DNA of 64,000 bases from Dickeya fangzhongdai (GCF_002812485.1 NZ_CP025003.1:1054001-1118000); one strand, 5' to 3'; counted from the stretch's first letter, positions 1 to 10,130 are shown. Program-made: numbers and translations. Notes: generated from the sequence alone by a model not told the origin.

Positions 1-3000
1 CCCCCAACGCCAACTTTAACGGCACCGATACCGTGACCTATACCGTCAGCGACGGCGCCGGCGGCGTGGTCACCGGCACCCTGACCATTACCGTCACCGC
101 GGTGAATGATGCGCCGGTCACCGGTAACGACAGCGCCACTACCACGGAAGACACGCCGGTGACGGTGGATGTGCTGGCGAACGACAGCGATGTCGATGGT
201 AATCCGCTGACCGTCACCGCCGCGACCGCCGGTAACGGTACGGTGGTGATTAATGCCGACGGCACCCTGACCTACACCCCGGCCGCCAACTTTAACGGCA
301 CCGACACCGTGACCTATACCGTCAGCGACGGCGCCGGTGGCGTGGTCACCGGCACGCTGACCATCACCGTGACGGCGGTGAACGATGCGCCGGTGGCGGG
401 CGCGGATACGGCGACCACCACCGAGGACACCCCGGTGACGGTGGATGTACTGGCGAACGACAGCGATGTCGATGGCAACCCGCTGACGGTCACCGCCGCC
501 ACCGCCGGCCACGGCGCGGTGGTGATCAACGCCGACGGCACGCTGACCTATACGCCCAACGCCAACTTTAACGGCACCGATACGGTGACCTATACCGTCA
601 GCGACGGCGCCGGTGGCGTGGTCACCGGGACGTTGACCATCACGGTGACGGCAGTGAACGATGCGCCGGTGGCGGGCGCGGATACGGCGACCACCGCCGA
701 GGACACGCCGGTGACGGTGGATGTACTGGCGAACGACAGCGATGTCGATGGTAATCCGCTGACGGTCACCGCGGCCACCGCCGGTAATGGATCTGTCGTC
801 ATCAACGCCGACGGCACGCTGACCTATACGCCTGACGCCAACTTTAACGGCACCGACACCGTGACCTATACCGTCAGCGACGGCGCGGGCGGCGTGGTGA
901 CCGGCACGCTGACCATCACGGTGACGGCGGTGAATGATGCGCCGGTGGCCGGGGCGGATACGGCGACCACCGCCGAGGACACCCCGGTGACGGTGGATGT
1001 ACTGGCGAACGACAGCGATGTCGATGGTAATCCGCTGACCGTCACCGCGGCGACGGCCGGCAATGGATCTGTCGTCATCAATGCCGACGGCACCCTGACC
1101 TATACGCCTGACACCAACTTCAACGGCACCGATACGGTGACCTATACCGTCAGCGATGGGCTGGGTGGGATCGCTACCGGGACATTGATTGTGACGGTTA
1201 CGGGCACCAATACCGCGCCGGTGGCTGGGGCGGATACGGCGACCACCGCCGAGGACACCCCGGTGACGGTGGATGTACTGGCGAACGACAGCGATGTCGA
1301 TGGTAATCCGCTGACGGTCACCGCGGCGACGGCCGGCAATGGATCTGTCGTCATCAATGCCGACGGCACCCTGACCTATACGCCTGACACCAACTTCAAC
1401 GGCACCGATACGGTGACCTATACCGTCAGCGATGGGCAGGGTGGGATCGCTACCGGGACATTGATTGTGACGGTTACGGGCACCAATACCGCGCCGGTGG
1501 CTGGGGCCGATACGGCGACCACTGCCGAGGACACGCCGGTGACGGTGGATGTGCTGGCGAATGACAGCGATGTCGATGGTAATCCGCTGACCGTCACCGC
1601 GGCGACCGCCGGCAACGGTACGGTGGTGATCAACGCCGACGGCACCCTGACCTATACGCCTAACACCAACTTCAACGGCACCGATACGGTGACCTATACC
1701 GTCAGTGATGGGCAGGGTGGGATCGCTACCGGGACATTGATTGTGACGGTTACGGGCACCAATACCGCGCCGGTAGCTGGCGCGGATACGGCGACCACCG
1801 CGGAAGACACGCCGGTGACGGTGGATGTGCTGGCGAATGACAGCGATGTCGATGGTAATCCGCTGACCGTCACCGCGGCGACCGCCGGCAACGGTACGGT
1901 GGTGATCAACGCCGACGGTACGCTGACCTATACGCCCAATGCCAATTTTAACGGCACCGATATCGTGACCTATACCGTCAGCGACGGCGCCGGTGGCGTG
2001 GTCACCGGCACGCTGACCATCACCGTGACGGCGGTGAACGATGCGCCGGTCACCGGTAACGACAGCGCCACCACCGCGGAAGACACCCCGGTGACCGTCG
2101 ATGTGCTGGCGAACGACAGCGATGTCGATGGTAATCCGCTGACGGTGACTGCCGCGACGGCGGGCAACGGCACGGTGGTGATCAACGCCGACGGCACGCT
2201 GACCTATACGCCCAATGCCAACTTCAACGGCACGGATACGGTGACCTACACCGTCAGCGACGGCGCCGGCGGCGTGGTGACCGGGACGCTGACCATCACG
2301 GTGACGGCGGTGAATGATGCGCCGGTCACCGGTAACGACAGCGCCACCACGGCGGAAGATACGCCGGTGACCGTCGATGTACTGGCGAACGACGGCGATG
2401 TGGACGGCAACCCGCTGACCGTCACCGCGGCCACCGCCGGTAACGGTACGGTGGTGATCAACGCCGACGGCACCCTGACCTATACGCCCAACGCCAACTT
2501 TAACGGCACCGATACCGTGACCTACACCGTCAGCGACGGCGCCGGTGGCGTGGTCACCGGCACGCTGACCATCACCGTGACGGCAGTGAACGACGTACCG
2601 GTGACCGGTAACGACAGTGCCACTACCACGGAAGACACCCCGGTGACGGTGGATGTGCTGGCAAACGACAGCGATGTCGATGGCAATCCGCTGACCGTCA
2701 CCGCGGCGACGGCCGGCAACGGTACGGTGGTGATCAACGCCGACGGCACCCTGACCTATACGCCCAATGCCAATTTTAACGGCACCGATACCGTGACCTA
2801 TACCGTCAGCGACGGGGCCGGCGGGGTGGCGACGGGCACGCTGACCATCACCGTGACGGCAGTGAACGACGCGCCGGTCACCGGTAACGACAGCGCCACC
2901 ACCGCGGAAGACACCCCGGTGACCGTCGACGTGCTGGCGAACGACAGCGATGTGGACGGCAACCCGCTGACGGTCACTGCGGCGACGGCGGGCAATGGAT

Positions 3001-3429
3001 CTGTCGTCATCAACACTGACGGCACGCTGACCTACACCCCGGCCGCCAATTTTAACGGCACGGATACGGTGACCTATACCGTCAGCGACGGCGCCGGTGG
3101 CGTGGTCACCGGGACGCTGACCATTACGGTGACGGCAGTGAATGACGCGCCGGTCACCGGTAACGACAGCGCCACCACGGCAGAAGACACCCCGGTGACG
3201 GTGGATGTGCTGGCGAATGACAGCGATGTCGATGGCAATCCGCTGACGGTGACCGCCGCGACGGCGGGCAATGGATCTGTCGTCATCAACACTGACGGCA
3301 CGCTGACCTATACCCCGAACGCCAACTTTAACGGCACCGACACCGTGACCTATACCGTCAGCGACGGCGTGGGTGGGGTGGTCACCGGCACGCTGACCAT
3401 TACGGTGACGGCGGTGAACGATGCGCCGG
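1..3429 (+). repeat. 276-bp tandem repeat array inside the adhesin gene
   Basis: The unit is exactly 276 bp (92 codons) and recurs in phase about 12 times with a partial copy at the window start. Copies differ by few substitutions, many silent. Two subtypes alternate in blocks: one ends in AVNDAP, while the units around 1,160-1,800 end in GTNTAP and carry an IATGTLIVTVTG segment. The clustering of subtypes suggests duplication of multi-unit blocks and gene conversion. Short-read assemblies are prone to collapse such arrays, so the copy number may not be reliable. Confidence 0.95.
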
Positions 3430-4220
3430 AAGTGATCGGCGAGACAACGCTTACCACGTCGGCGAATACCCCGGTCTCGGTAAATGTGCTGGATAACAGC
3501 CGTGATGTGGACGGCGACCCGCTGACGGTCACCTCGATATCGGTTACCAACGGCAGGGTGCTGGTTAGCGCCGACGGCATGATGACCTACATACCCAACC
3601 CCGGCTTCAGCGGGACGGATGTGGTCAGTTACACCCTCAGCGATCCGCAGGGTAGTACGGTGCGTGGCTCGCTGACGGTGGTGGTCAGCGCGTTGCCGGG
3701 AACGGACGGCAATACGGCAGGCGGTGGGACCGGGCAGATGAACTATGTGCCACCGCCGGATAGTGCCGGCTTGCCGCCCACGTTCACGCCAGGACGACTG
3801 AGCGCGGAAATGGAAGCCAGAGAGTATGACCCCATATTGCTGGACGCCGTGAATGCGATCAAAGGATTGGGCGGCAGCGCGCCATTGCTCGGCAATCAGC
3901 CGGGTAACCAGGCTGTCGCCGGCGTGAAGTCGCTTGGCACCAGCAGTGGACTTGATTTGTCGCAAGGGAGTATTAACCAGGTTGTCCGCGATTTTGAACC
4001 GACGGCAACATTCGAGTTTTTGAATGATGCACAGAATCAGCCCGTAACCAATCCGGCAACACTCGGTGAAGGCATACCCATGGGGCCTGAAACCGCACAG
4101 AACAATAACACGATAATACCTGCGCAGGATGAACCCGCTGTCACGGTAGAGCAGCAATTGCAGACCATTGCGATGCGTGATCAGCAAGCATTGAGGGATC
4201 TTATCCGTGCGTTGAGTTAA
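1..4220 (+). CDS. giant cadherin/Ig-like repeat surface protein, 3' part (5' end outside window)
   Basis: The reading frame is open from the window edge (first full codon at base 3) to TAA at 4218-4220, giving at least 1,405 residues. It holds about 12 near-identical 92-residue repeats, each with EDTPVTVDVLANDSDVDGNP-type, DGTLTYTP and NGTDTVTYTVSDG motifs, as in bacterial cadherin-like/Ig repeats of large adhesins. A diverged last repeat (about residues 1137-1230) is followed by an about 165-residue non-repetitive tail rich in Gln, Asn and Pro. I see no RTX nonapeptides and no LPXTG or autotransporter barrel. The N-terminus, hence any retention or signal module, is not visible. The genes just downstream encode a TolC-like channel and adaptors, so I infer it is their cargo. 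Function as an adhesin or biofilm protein is inferred from the family. Confidence 0.85.
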   Translation, partial: PNANFNGTDTVTYTVSDGAGGVVTGTLTITVTAVNDAPVTGNDSATTTEDTPVTVDVLANDSDVDGNPLTVTAATAGNGTVVINADGTLTYTPAANFNGTDTVTYTVSDGAGGVVTGTLTITVTAVNDAPVAGADTATTTEDTPVTVDVLANDSDVDGNPLTVTAATAGHGAVVINADGTLTYTPNANFNGTDTVTYTVSDGAGGVVTGTLTITVTAVNDAPVAGADTATTAEDTPVTVDVLANDSDVDGNPLTVTAATAGNGSVVINADGTLTYTPDANFNGTDTVTYTVSDGAGGVVTGTLTITVTAVNDAPVAGADTATTAEDTPVTVDVLANDSDVDGNPLTVTAATAGNGSVVINADGTLTYTPDTNFNGTDTVTYTVSDGLGGIATGTLIVTVTGTNTAPVAGADTATTAEDTPVTVDVLANDSDVDGNPLTVTAATAGNGSVVINADGTLTYTPDTNFNGTDTVTYTVSDGQGGIATGTLIVTVTGTNTAPVAGADTATTAEDTPVTVDVLANDSDVDGNPLTVTAATAGNGTVVINADGTLTYTPNTNFNGTDTVTYTVSDGQGGIATGTLIVTVTGTNTAPVAGADTATTAEDTPVTVDVLANDSDVDGNPLTVTAATAGNGTVVINADGTLTYTPNANFNGTDIVTYTVSDGAGGVVTGTLTITVTAVNDAPVTGNDSATTAEDTPVTVDVLANDSDVDGNPLTVTAATAGNGTVVINADGTLTYTPNANFNGTDTVTYTVSDGAGGVVTGTLTITVTAVNDAPVTGNDSATTAEDTPVTVDVLANDGDVDGNPLTVTAATAGNGTVVINADGTLTYTPNANFNGTDTVTYTVSDGAGGVVTGTLTITVTAVNDVPVTGNDSATTTEDTPVTVDVLANDSDVDGNPLTVTAATAGNGTVVINADGTLTYTPNANFNGTDTVTYTVSDGAGGVATGTLTITVTAVNDAPVTGNDSATTAEDTPVTVDVLANDSDVDGNPLTVTAATAGNGSVVINTDGTLTYTPAANFNGTDTVTYTVSDGAGGVVTGTLTITVTAVNDAPVTGNDSATTAEDTPVTVDVLANDSDVDGNPLTVTAATAGNGSVVINTDGTLTYTPNANFNGTDTVTYTVSDGVGGVVTGTLTITVTAVNDAPEVIGETTLTTSANTPVSVNVLDNSRDVDGDPLTVTSISVTNGRVLVSADGMMTYIPNPGFSGTDVVSYTLSDPQGSTVRGSLTVVVSALPGTDGNTAGGGTGQMNYVPPPDSAGLPPTFTPGRLSAEMEAREYDPILLDAVNAIKGLGGSAPLLGNQPGNQAVAGVKSLGTSSGLDLSQGSINQVVRDFEPTATFEFLNDAQNQPVTNPATLGEGIPMGPETAQNNNTIIPAQDEPAVTVEQQLQTIAMRDQQALRDLIRALS

Positions 4221-4232
4221 TGGAATGTCACA

Positions 4233-5759
4233 ATGCCTGATTTTATTAAACAGTCTGTTTTGGCGTCTTTTGCTGTCTGGGGAGTGGTGACGATTACCGG
4301 GTGTGCGGTGACGTCGCCACCGATTGATACCGATAAACAAACCTGGGGTGCGTATGACCGTATCAATGAGATCGTGTCCCGTGATGAGGCGGTTTCGGGG
4401 CCGATTTCGTTGTATGAAGCGATGGCGCGAGCGCTGAAATACAACCTCGACCAGAAAATCGAACTGATGGATGAGGAATACAAAAGCAAACTCAGCGAGC
4501 TGGGAAGGCTTGGCATGTTTCCGTCGGTGGTGGCGTCGGTGGGCGGCAGTCAGCGCAACAATGACTCCGGCTCCAGCAGTCGTTCATTGATCGACGGCAG
4601 CCAGTCGTTGCAGTCTTCGACATCTTCCGAACGGCGTACCTATACCGCTCAGTTAGCGGCCAGTTGGGATATTCTGGATTTCGGCCTGTCCTATATTCAG
4701 AACAAACAGAATGTGGACGAGCAATATATCTCCCAGGAGCGGCGACGTAAGGTCATCAGCCGTATTCTGGAGGATGTGCGTACGGCTTACTGGCGGGCGG
4801 TCAGCGCCGACCGTACCCATGAAAAACTGATCAAGCTGGAAGCGCTGGCGCAGAAAACCTTGTACCAGTCCGAACAACTGGCGAAACGGCGCAACGTGTC
4901 GCCGCTAAAGGTGCTGAACTATCAGCATGATCTGCTGGAGATTCAGGCTAATGTGCAGCGCATGCAGCGTGAATTGTTTTTTGCCAAAAAGCAGCTGGCG
5001 GCGCTGATTAACCTGAAACCCGAAACACCGTTCAAATTGGTTCTGCCGGACCGGACCGCCGTCGTGCCGGAATTACCCGGTTCGGCGGAGCAGATGATAT
5101 TGATTGGGTTGAAATACCGCTCTGAATTGCGTGAATCCAGTTATCGAAAACGGATCAATGATAATGAATTGACGAAACAGTGGGTTCGCAATTTGCCTTC
5201 ATTTAAAACGTTATTGGGCATGAATTACGACACCAATAAATATCTCTATAACAATGAATGGACGAATCTCTCCGGCACGGTCAGCTGGAATCTGATGAAT
5301 GTCTTCAGTTATCCGATGCAGCATAAGGTGGTGCAGGCCGAAGCGAAAGTGATTCAGGCGCGTGAGGATGCGCTGATAATGGCTATTCTTACGCAAATCT
5401 ATGTCGCCAGGGCGCGTTTTATCCGTCTTTCTCAGGAGTTAAATACGGTGCGTCAGAGTCATGAGGTTCAGGACAATATATTAGAACTGACCCGTGCTGG
5501 TTTTCAGGGAAAAATCATCAGCCAGATGGATCTGGTACAGGTTGAGATGAAAACCATTCTGGACGAGGTGCGTTACGACACCGCCTACGCCGATTTACAG
5601 AATGCCTACGCCAATCTGTATGCCTCAATGGGTATCGATAATTTTGATTCTGACATTACTGAAAAGGATTCCGTCTCCAGTATTGCGAAAAAACTCCAGT
5701 TTTATTGGACGGAAGAAATTACCACCTTACCGGAAGTATCAAGGCGGGAAAATCCATGA
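4233..5759 (+). CDS. TolC-family outer-membrane efflux lipoprotein
   Basis: The 508-residue product starts 12 bp after the adhesin stop. Its N-terminus has a signal with a lipobox-like TITGC, so it is probably a lipoprotein. The body is long alpha-helical sequence with the two-fold TolC layout (for example YEAMARALKYNLDQKIELMD near residue 65 and AYADLQNAYANLYASMG near 455). Known role of the family: trimeric channel-tunnel across the outer membrane that docks with HlyD-type adaptors. It overlaps the next gene by the ATGA at 5757, indicating one operon with the adaptors and the M50 protein. I infer it is the outer-membrane exit of the export system for the repeat protein. Confidence 0.85.
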   Translation: MPDFIKQSVLASFAVWGVVTITGCAVTSPPIDTDKQTWGAYDRINEIVSRDEAVSGPISLYEAMARALKYNLDQKIELMDEEYKSKLSELGRLGMFPSVVASVGGSQRNNDSGSSSRSLIDGSQSLQSSTSSERRTYTAQLAASWDILDFGLSYIQNKQNVDEQYISQERRRKVISRILEDVRTAYWRAVSADRTHEKLIKLEALAQKTLYQSEQLAKRRNVSPLKVLNYQHDLLEIQANVQRMQRELFFAKKQLAALINLKPETPFKLVLPDRTAVVPELPGSAEQMILIGLKYRSELRESSYRKRINDNELTKQWVRNLPSFKTLLGMNYDTNKYLYNNEWTNLSGTVSWNLMNVFSYPMQHKVVQAEAKVIQAREDALIMAILTQIYVARARFIRLSQELNTVRQSHEVQDNILELTRAGFQGKIISQMDLVQVEMKTILDEVRYDTAYADLQNAYANLYASMGIDNFDSDITEKDSVSSIAKKLQFYWTEEITTLPEVSRRENP

Positions 5760-6658
5760 AAAACTGTCGACTCGTTATTATTTTGGTGATTGCCGCCCTG
5801 TCGTTTTCCGCCCACGGCGCCGGGCCGGAAAACAATGCGTCGGAAAAAAATGGGGCGGTGATGAAAGGGAATTCCCGCGCGGTATTATCGGGTAACCGGG
5901 CTTTTGCTGAAGAGAATGGCGTTTATCAGGCGCATGGTATTTTGCGGGCGATAAATCGGGCCACGCTCTCTTCGGAACTGGGCGCCCAGGTATTACAAAT
6001 TCCGTTTCGCGAAGGAATGGCGTTTAAAAAAGGCGACCTGCTGGTCGGGTTTAATTGCGCGCGTCCTCGTGCCGAGGCGGACGCGGCCAATGAAGAAGTG
6101 AAGGTAAAAAAGAACGCCTGGGATACCAATATCGAGCTGGATAAATTCCAGTCGGTGGGGCGTTATGATTTGCTCACCTCACAGGCGGAATACAATCAGG
6201 CGGTCGCCAAAGCGCGCGGGCTGGCGATTCAAATCAGTTATTGCGAAATTCGCGCGCCTTTCGCCGGCGTGGTGCAGGAACTGAAAGTCTCGCCGTATGA
6301 AGCGGTGTCGGTTAGCCAGCCGTTGATGACCATTGTGGACCCGAGCGCGCTGGAGCTGAACGTGATTGTGCCGTCTTCGTGGCTGAACTGGTTGAAGGCC
6401 GACATTCCGCTCCAGTTTATGGTGGATGAAACCCAGTCGGCTTATCAGGGCCATGTCACTCAGGTGTTGCCGCAAATCGACGCGGTGAGCAAGACGGTAA
6501 AAATTATCGGCCAGCTCGATGCCGACGCATTGAACCACCAGGTGTTTGGGCCCGGTATGAGCGGCTCGGTCATTTTCAAACAGTCGGCCGTCTTAAAACA
6601 GTCTGATGTCTTAAAACAGCCGAATGCCTTAAAACCACAGGGGGACGGTCATGAATAA
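5757..6658 (+). CDS. HlyD-type periplasmic adaptor
   Basis: I chose ATG 5757, which overlaps the stop of the preceding gene and precedes a clear signal peptide (MKNCRLVIILVIAALSFSAHGA). The 300-residue product has the biotinyl/lipoyl-like hairpin (YQAHGILRAINRATLSSELG and later IRAPFAGVVQELKVSPYEAV) and a short helical hairpin, as in membrane-fusion adaptors. Known role: bridging an inner-membrane component to a TolC channel. Its C-terminus is odd: three tandem near-copies of KQS/P-x-x-LK between about residues 278 and 295. The gene overlaps the next one by 8 bp, so translation is probably coupled. Confidence 0.8.
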
Positions 6659-8015
6659 TACGATCCCCGCACAAAGCAATAACAACGCTGCGCCGTTGGG
6701 GCAACTGGCGCTGCCCGCCCTGAAACTGCTGCAGTTTGAAGCCGCGATCAGAAAGCTGGCGGACGAACGGCTCATGAAAGCGCATATCGCCAATGCGGTG
6801 CGGCAGCTGTTGCCCTATGAGCAGGCGATTGTCTGGCAGCGCAATCAGTTCTCCGGCAAATTGCGCGTGGTGCAGGTATCGGACGTAAAGGGCGTGGAAC
6901 GCAAAGCGCCGTTGCTGCTGGCGCTGGAGCGGTTTCTCAATAAAAAAGGCCAGGCGCTGGAGGACTGCCGGGTCATGAATCTGCAGCAGGCGACGGCAGT
7001 CGAACTGAAAAACTATCCGCTGCAACATGGGCTCTGGTTGCCGCTCGGCTATCGAGAGCAGCCGGAAGCCGGGGTGCTCTACCTGCGCAGCGAGCAGGAC
7101 TTTAATGAAGCCGAGCAGTCGCTGGCGCTGCGTCTGTCCGAAACGTATACCCATGCGTGGCTGGCGTTGCGGCGCGAGCCGCGGCTGTCGCAGGGAACGC
7201 GGCTGCTGCGTCACTGTCTGTGGCTGGTGCCGGCTATTCTGGCGGCGGGCGGGTTTATTCCGGTGCCGCTCAGCGTGGTGGCGCCGGTGGAGGTGATCGC
7301 CCGCGATCCCTACCGCCTGACCGCGCCCATCGATGGCGTGGTACGTCAGATTCTGGTCGCGCCCAACAGTCAGGTGGCGTCCGGAACGTCGCTGGTGCAG
7401 TTCGAAGATCTGAAACCCTACAACGAAATGGTGCTGGCCGGGCAGGAACTGGCGGTCGCGGAAGCGCACAGCGGCCAGGTCAACGCCTCGGCGTTTGAGG
7501 ATGAAAAATTCCGTCAGGAGATGGCGGTCGCCAGTACCGAATACCTGCTGGCGAGGGGGCGCTATCAGTACATGACGGACATTTACCAGCGCACCAAAGC
7601 CGTCGCACCGCAATCCGGCATCGCCATCTATACCAATAAGCGCGACTGGGAAGGCAAAACCGTGCGGGTGGGCGAGGAGATCATGCAGGTGGCGGATCCG
7701 CAAAAGATCCAGTATCAGATTGCGCTGCCGGTCAATGACAGCATCCACCTTAAAGTCGGCGACCGGATCCGCATCTTTCTCGACAGTTCGCCGTTGAAAT
7801 CCTATAACGCCACGCTGACCACGTTCAGTTATACCCCGCAGATCACGCCGGAGGGCGTCAGCAGTTATACGCTGCTGGCCGAAGCGGATAGCGACGACGT
7901 CTACCCGCGTATCGGCGCCCGGGGAACCGCGCGCATCTACACGGAAGACGTGCCGCTGTGGTTTCAGCTGTTGCGCCGTCCGATTGCGTCGGCCAGACAA
8001 TTTCTGGGGATCTGA
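6651..8015 (+). CDS. HlyD-type adaptor with N-terminal sensor-like (GAF-like) region
   Basis: The 454-residue product begins inside the end of the previous adaptor gene, after the AGGGGGAC ribosome site. Residues 1-180 look like a soluble GAF-type domain (LWLPLGYREQPEAGVLYLRS), followed by one membrane segment (about 187-207, LWLVPAILAAGGFIPVPLSV) and an HlyD-like barrel-sandwich region (VVAPVEVIARDPYRLTAPID, then TKRDWEGKTVRVGEEIMQVA-like sequence). The helical hairpin is short. This domain order places the N-terminal region in the cytoplasm and the adaptor part in the periplasm. I infer that it senses or gates transport. The GAF assignment is by overall pattern only. Confidence 0.7.
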   Translation: MNNTIPAQSNNNAAPLGQLALPALKLLQFEAAIRKLADERLMKAHIANAVRQLLPYEQAIVWQRNQFSGKLRVVQVSDVKGVERKAPLLLALERFLNKKGQALEDCRVMNLQQATAVELKNYPLQHGLWLPLGYREQPEAGVLYLRSEQDFNEAEQSLALRLSETYTHAWLALRREPRLSQGTRLLRHCLWLVPAILAAGGFIPVPLSVVAPVEVIARDPYRLTAPIDGVVRQILVAPNSQVASGTSLVQFEDLKPYNEMVLAGQELAVAEAHSGQVNASAFEDEKFRQEMAVASTEYLLARGRYQYMTDIYQRTKAVAPQSGIAIYTNKRDWEGKTVRVGEEIMQVADPQKIQYQIALPVNDSIHLKVGDRIRIFLDSSPLKSYNATLTTFSYTPQITPEGVSSYTLLAEADSDDVYPRIGARGTARIYTEDVPLWFQLLRRPIASARQFLGI

Positions 8016-8017
8016 AT

Positions 8018-10099
8018 ATGGTTGACGACAGCACGGCGCTGCCCCGTTTACGTCAGGAACTGCAACTCGAATCCAGCCCCGGCAGCGACGGAGAGATGAG
8101 CTGGCGCATTTACGATCCCTGGCAGCATCGTTTCTTTCAGTTGCCGGAAAGTGATGTGATGCTGATTTCCCGGCCCGGCTGCCGCACCATCGGTCAACTG
8201 AAACCGCTGCTGGATTCGCGCGGGCTGCGTTTCAATATTGAACAGTTCGGTTCGCTGACGCTGTTTCTGCGCCAGCAGCATCTGCTGATGGCGCAGGACT
8301 ACGCGGAATCGGTGGAGGAAAAGCCCAAGGCGCTATTGCTGCGCAAACCCAGCGTCCGGCAACTGCCGCTATGGGATCCGATGCCGCTGCTGAACCTGGT
8401 GGCCGGACATCATCTTCGCTGGCTTACCCGAGCGCTGTTGACGCTCTGGCTGGTAGTCACGCTGGCCGGGTTGTATCTGACGGCCAGACAGTGGGACAGC
8501 TACCTCGCCACTTTTCGGGATTTCTATTCGCTGCAGGGTGTGCTGGGGTTTGGCGTGGCGATCCTGTTTTTGAAGTGGTTTCACGAAATGGGGCATGCCT
8601 TTGTGGCGTATCGTCAGGGATGTCGGGTAGGGAAAATGGGCATTTCCCTGTTTGTTATCTTTCCGATGTTTTACACCGATCTGACCGACGCGGCGCGGGT
8701 TGTCCAGCCGCGTCGCCGTATGTGGATTGCGCTGGGCGGCGTGGGGGCCGAAACGCTGATCGCCGGTCTGGCTACCGCGGGATGGGCGTTGCTGCCGCCG
8801 GGCACGCTGCGTTCCATCTGCTTTGTGCTGGCGACCACCAGTTGGGTGACGACGCTGGCTATCAACCTTAATCCGTTTTCCCGTTTTGACGGTTACTACT
8901 TTTTAAACGACCTGACCGGGGTGGAAAACCTGCAGCCGCGCTCACGCTCGCTGCTCAATTATTACTGGCACCGATGGGTACTGGGGCCGGTGCTGGACAA
9001 GCCGGAGCCGGTCGGCGGCCTGCGCCCCAAGCTGATGGCGCTGTATGGCCTGATGGTGCTGGCGTATCAAATGTTTCTGATTCTGGGCATCGGTTACCTG
9101 GCTTATCGGTTTTTCATTCCGCTCATCGGGATACTGATATTCGCTTACATCCTTTATCACTATGTGCTGCAGCCGCTTTTGCTGATGGGGAGAGATATGG
9201 TTCGACACCGGGAGAAAATAACCTGGAGACGTAAACTGGTGCTGACATTGCTGCCGTTCGTGGCGATTATCGCCTTTTTTTGCCCTCTTCCCCGCACCGT
9301 CAATATCCCCGCCATGGTGAATATCCAGGGGCAAACCCTGATTCACGCGCCGGATAAAGCGCGGCTGGAGACGGTCGCTATCGGTAATGGCGACCGGGTG
9401 CGGCAGGGGCAGGTGCTGCTGCGTTTTTCCTCGCCGGAGCTCACCTTTCAGCGCGAGCAGGCGATGATGGAGCATGACCTGATGCAATTCCGGCTCAACC
9501 GCATCAGCAGTTCCGAGGCGGAAAAACTGGAAACCGTGACGCTGCGGCAGAAGTTGCAGGAAGCGGAAGAAACGTTGGCCGGGTTGGATAATCAACTGGC
9601 GCAGCTGGTCTGGCGTTCGCCTGTCGATGGTGTGGTGGTGGATTTGATCGCCAATCTGCAGCCGGGGCAGTGGTTTTCGCCGGATCAGGTCATCGGTCGG
9701 ATTCTGGAAGGCGACAAGCAGGACATCATCGGCTATGTGGATGAAACCTTTGTTTCCCGCCTGTCGCCCGACCTGACGGGCAAATTTATCCCGAATAACC
9801 TGTCGATGCCGTCCCTGCCGGTCAAGGTTGAACAGTTGGATCCGAACAGCTCCGAATTTATCACGCCGAAATCCCTGAGCGTCCTGTATGGCGGGCCGAT
9901 CGCGTCGCTGAAAAATGATAAAGGGGATGCGGTGCCGGTGGTGGCGATGCACCGAATCCAGTTTCTGTTTAGCGACGCCAGCCTGCGCAATCAGCAGGCG
10001 TCGCAGGGCGTAGTGGTGTTGCGGCTGGCGCCGGAGAGCCTGGCCAGTCAGTCGGGAAAACGTTTGTGGCGTTTGATTATTTCAGAGCTTAACCAGTAA
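8018..10099 (+). CDS. multi-pass M50-type zinc metalloprotease fused to HlyD-like domain
   Basis: ATG 8018 lies 2 bp after the preceding stop. The 693-residue product has a soluble N-terminus (PqqD-like in character, about 1-110), then membrane segments. The site-2-protease motif HEMGH sits in the second one (about residue 190) and the partner motif NPFSRFDGYYFL about 95 residues later. After about residue 430 it carries an HlyD-like lipoyl/hairpin region (INGDRVRQGQVLLRF-type and WRSPVDGVVVDLI). Such M50-HlyD hybrids occur beside adaptors in clusters lacking ABC ATPases; their mechanism is not established to my knowledge. Zinc ligands are present, so it is probably an active protease or has kept the fold. 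I infer it is the inner-membrane engine or processing protease of this exporter. Confidence 0.8.
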   Translation: MVDDSTALPRLRQELQLESSPGSDGEMSWRIYDPWQHRFFQLPESDVMLISRPGCRTIGQLKPLLDSRGLRFNIEQFGSLTLFLRQQHLLMAQDYAESVEEKPKALLLRKPSVRQLPLWDPMPLLNLVAGHHLRWLTRALLTLWLVVTLAGLYLTARQWDSYLATFRDFYSLQGVLGFGVAILFLKWFHEMGHAFVAYRQGCRVGKMGISLFVIFPMFYTDLTDAARVVQPRRRMWIALGGVGAETLIAGLATAGWALLPPGTLRSICFVLATTSWVTTLAINLNPFSRFDGYYFLNDLTGVENLQPRSRSLLNYYWHRWVLGPVLDKPEPVGGLRPKLMALYGLMVLAYQMFLILGIGYLAYRFFIPLIGILIFAYILYHYVLQPLLLMGRDMVRHREKITWRRKLVLTLLPFVAIIAFFCPLPRTVNIPAMVNIQGQTLIHAPDKARLETVAIGNGDRVRQGQVLLRFSSPELTFQREQAMMEHDLMQFRLNRISSSEAEKLETVTLRQKLQEAEETLAGLDNQLAQLVWRSPVDGVVVDLIANLQPGQWFSPDQVIGRILEGDKQDIIGYVDETFVSRLSPDLTGKFIPNNLSMPSLPVKVEQLDPNSSEFITPKSLSVLYGGPIASLKNDKGDAVPVVAMHRIQFLFSDASLRNQQASQGVVVLRLAPESLASQSGKRLWRLIISELNQ

Positions 10100-10130
10100 C
10101 CGAAGTTAACCAGTAACGCGGGAGGGTGAC

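Noticed and set aside
1..3429. CRISPR array or other small-RNA repeat array
   Set aside because: Units are 276 bp without short spacers and code for a protein domain in one frame.
38..3580. Thirteen minus-strand ORFs of about 75 residues spaced 276 bp
   Set aside because: They are antisense shadows of the adhesin repeats with the same period and no ribosome site of their own.
6576..9952. Long minus-strand ORFs (474 and 336 residues) opposite the adaptor and M50 genes
   Set aside because: Arg/His/Gln-rich translations typical of antisense frames in GC-rich genes; the plus-strand genes have clear domains and coupled starts.
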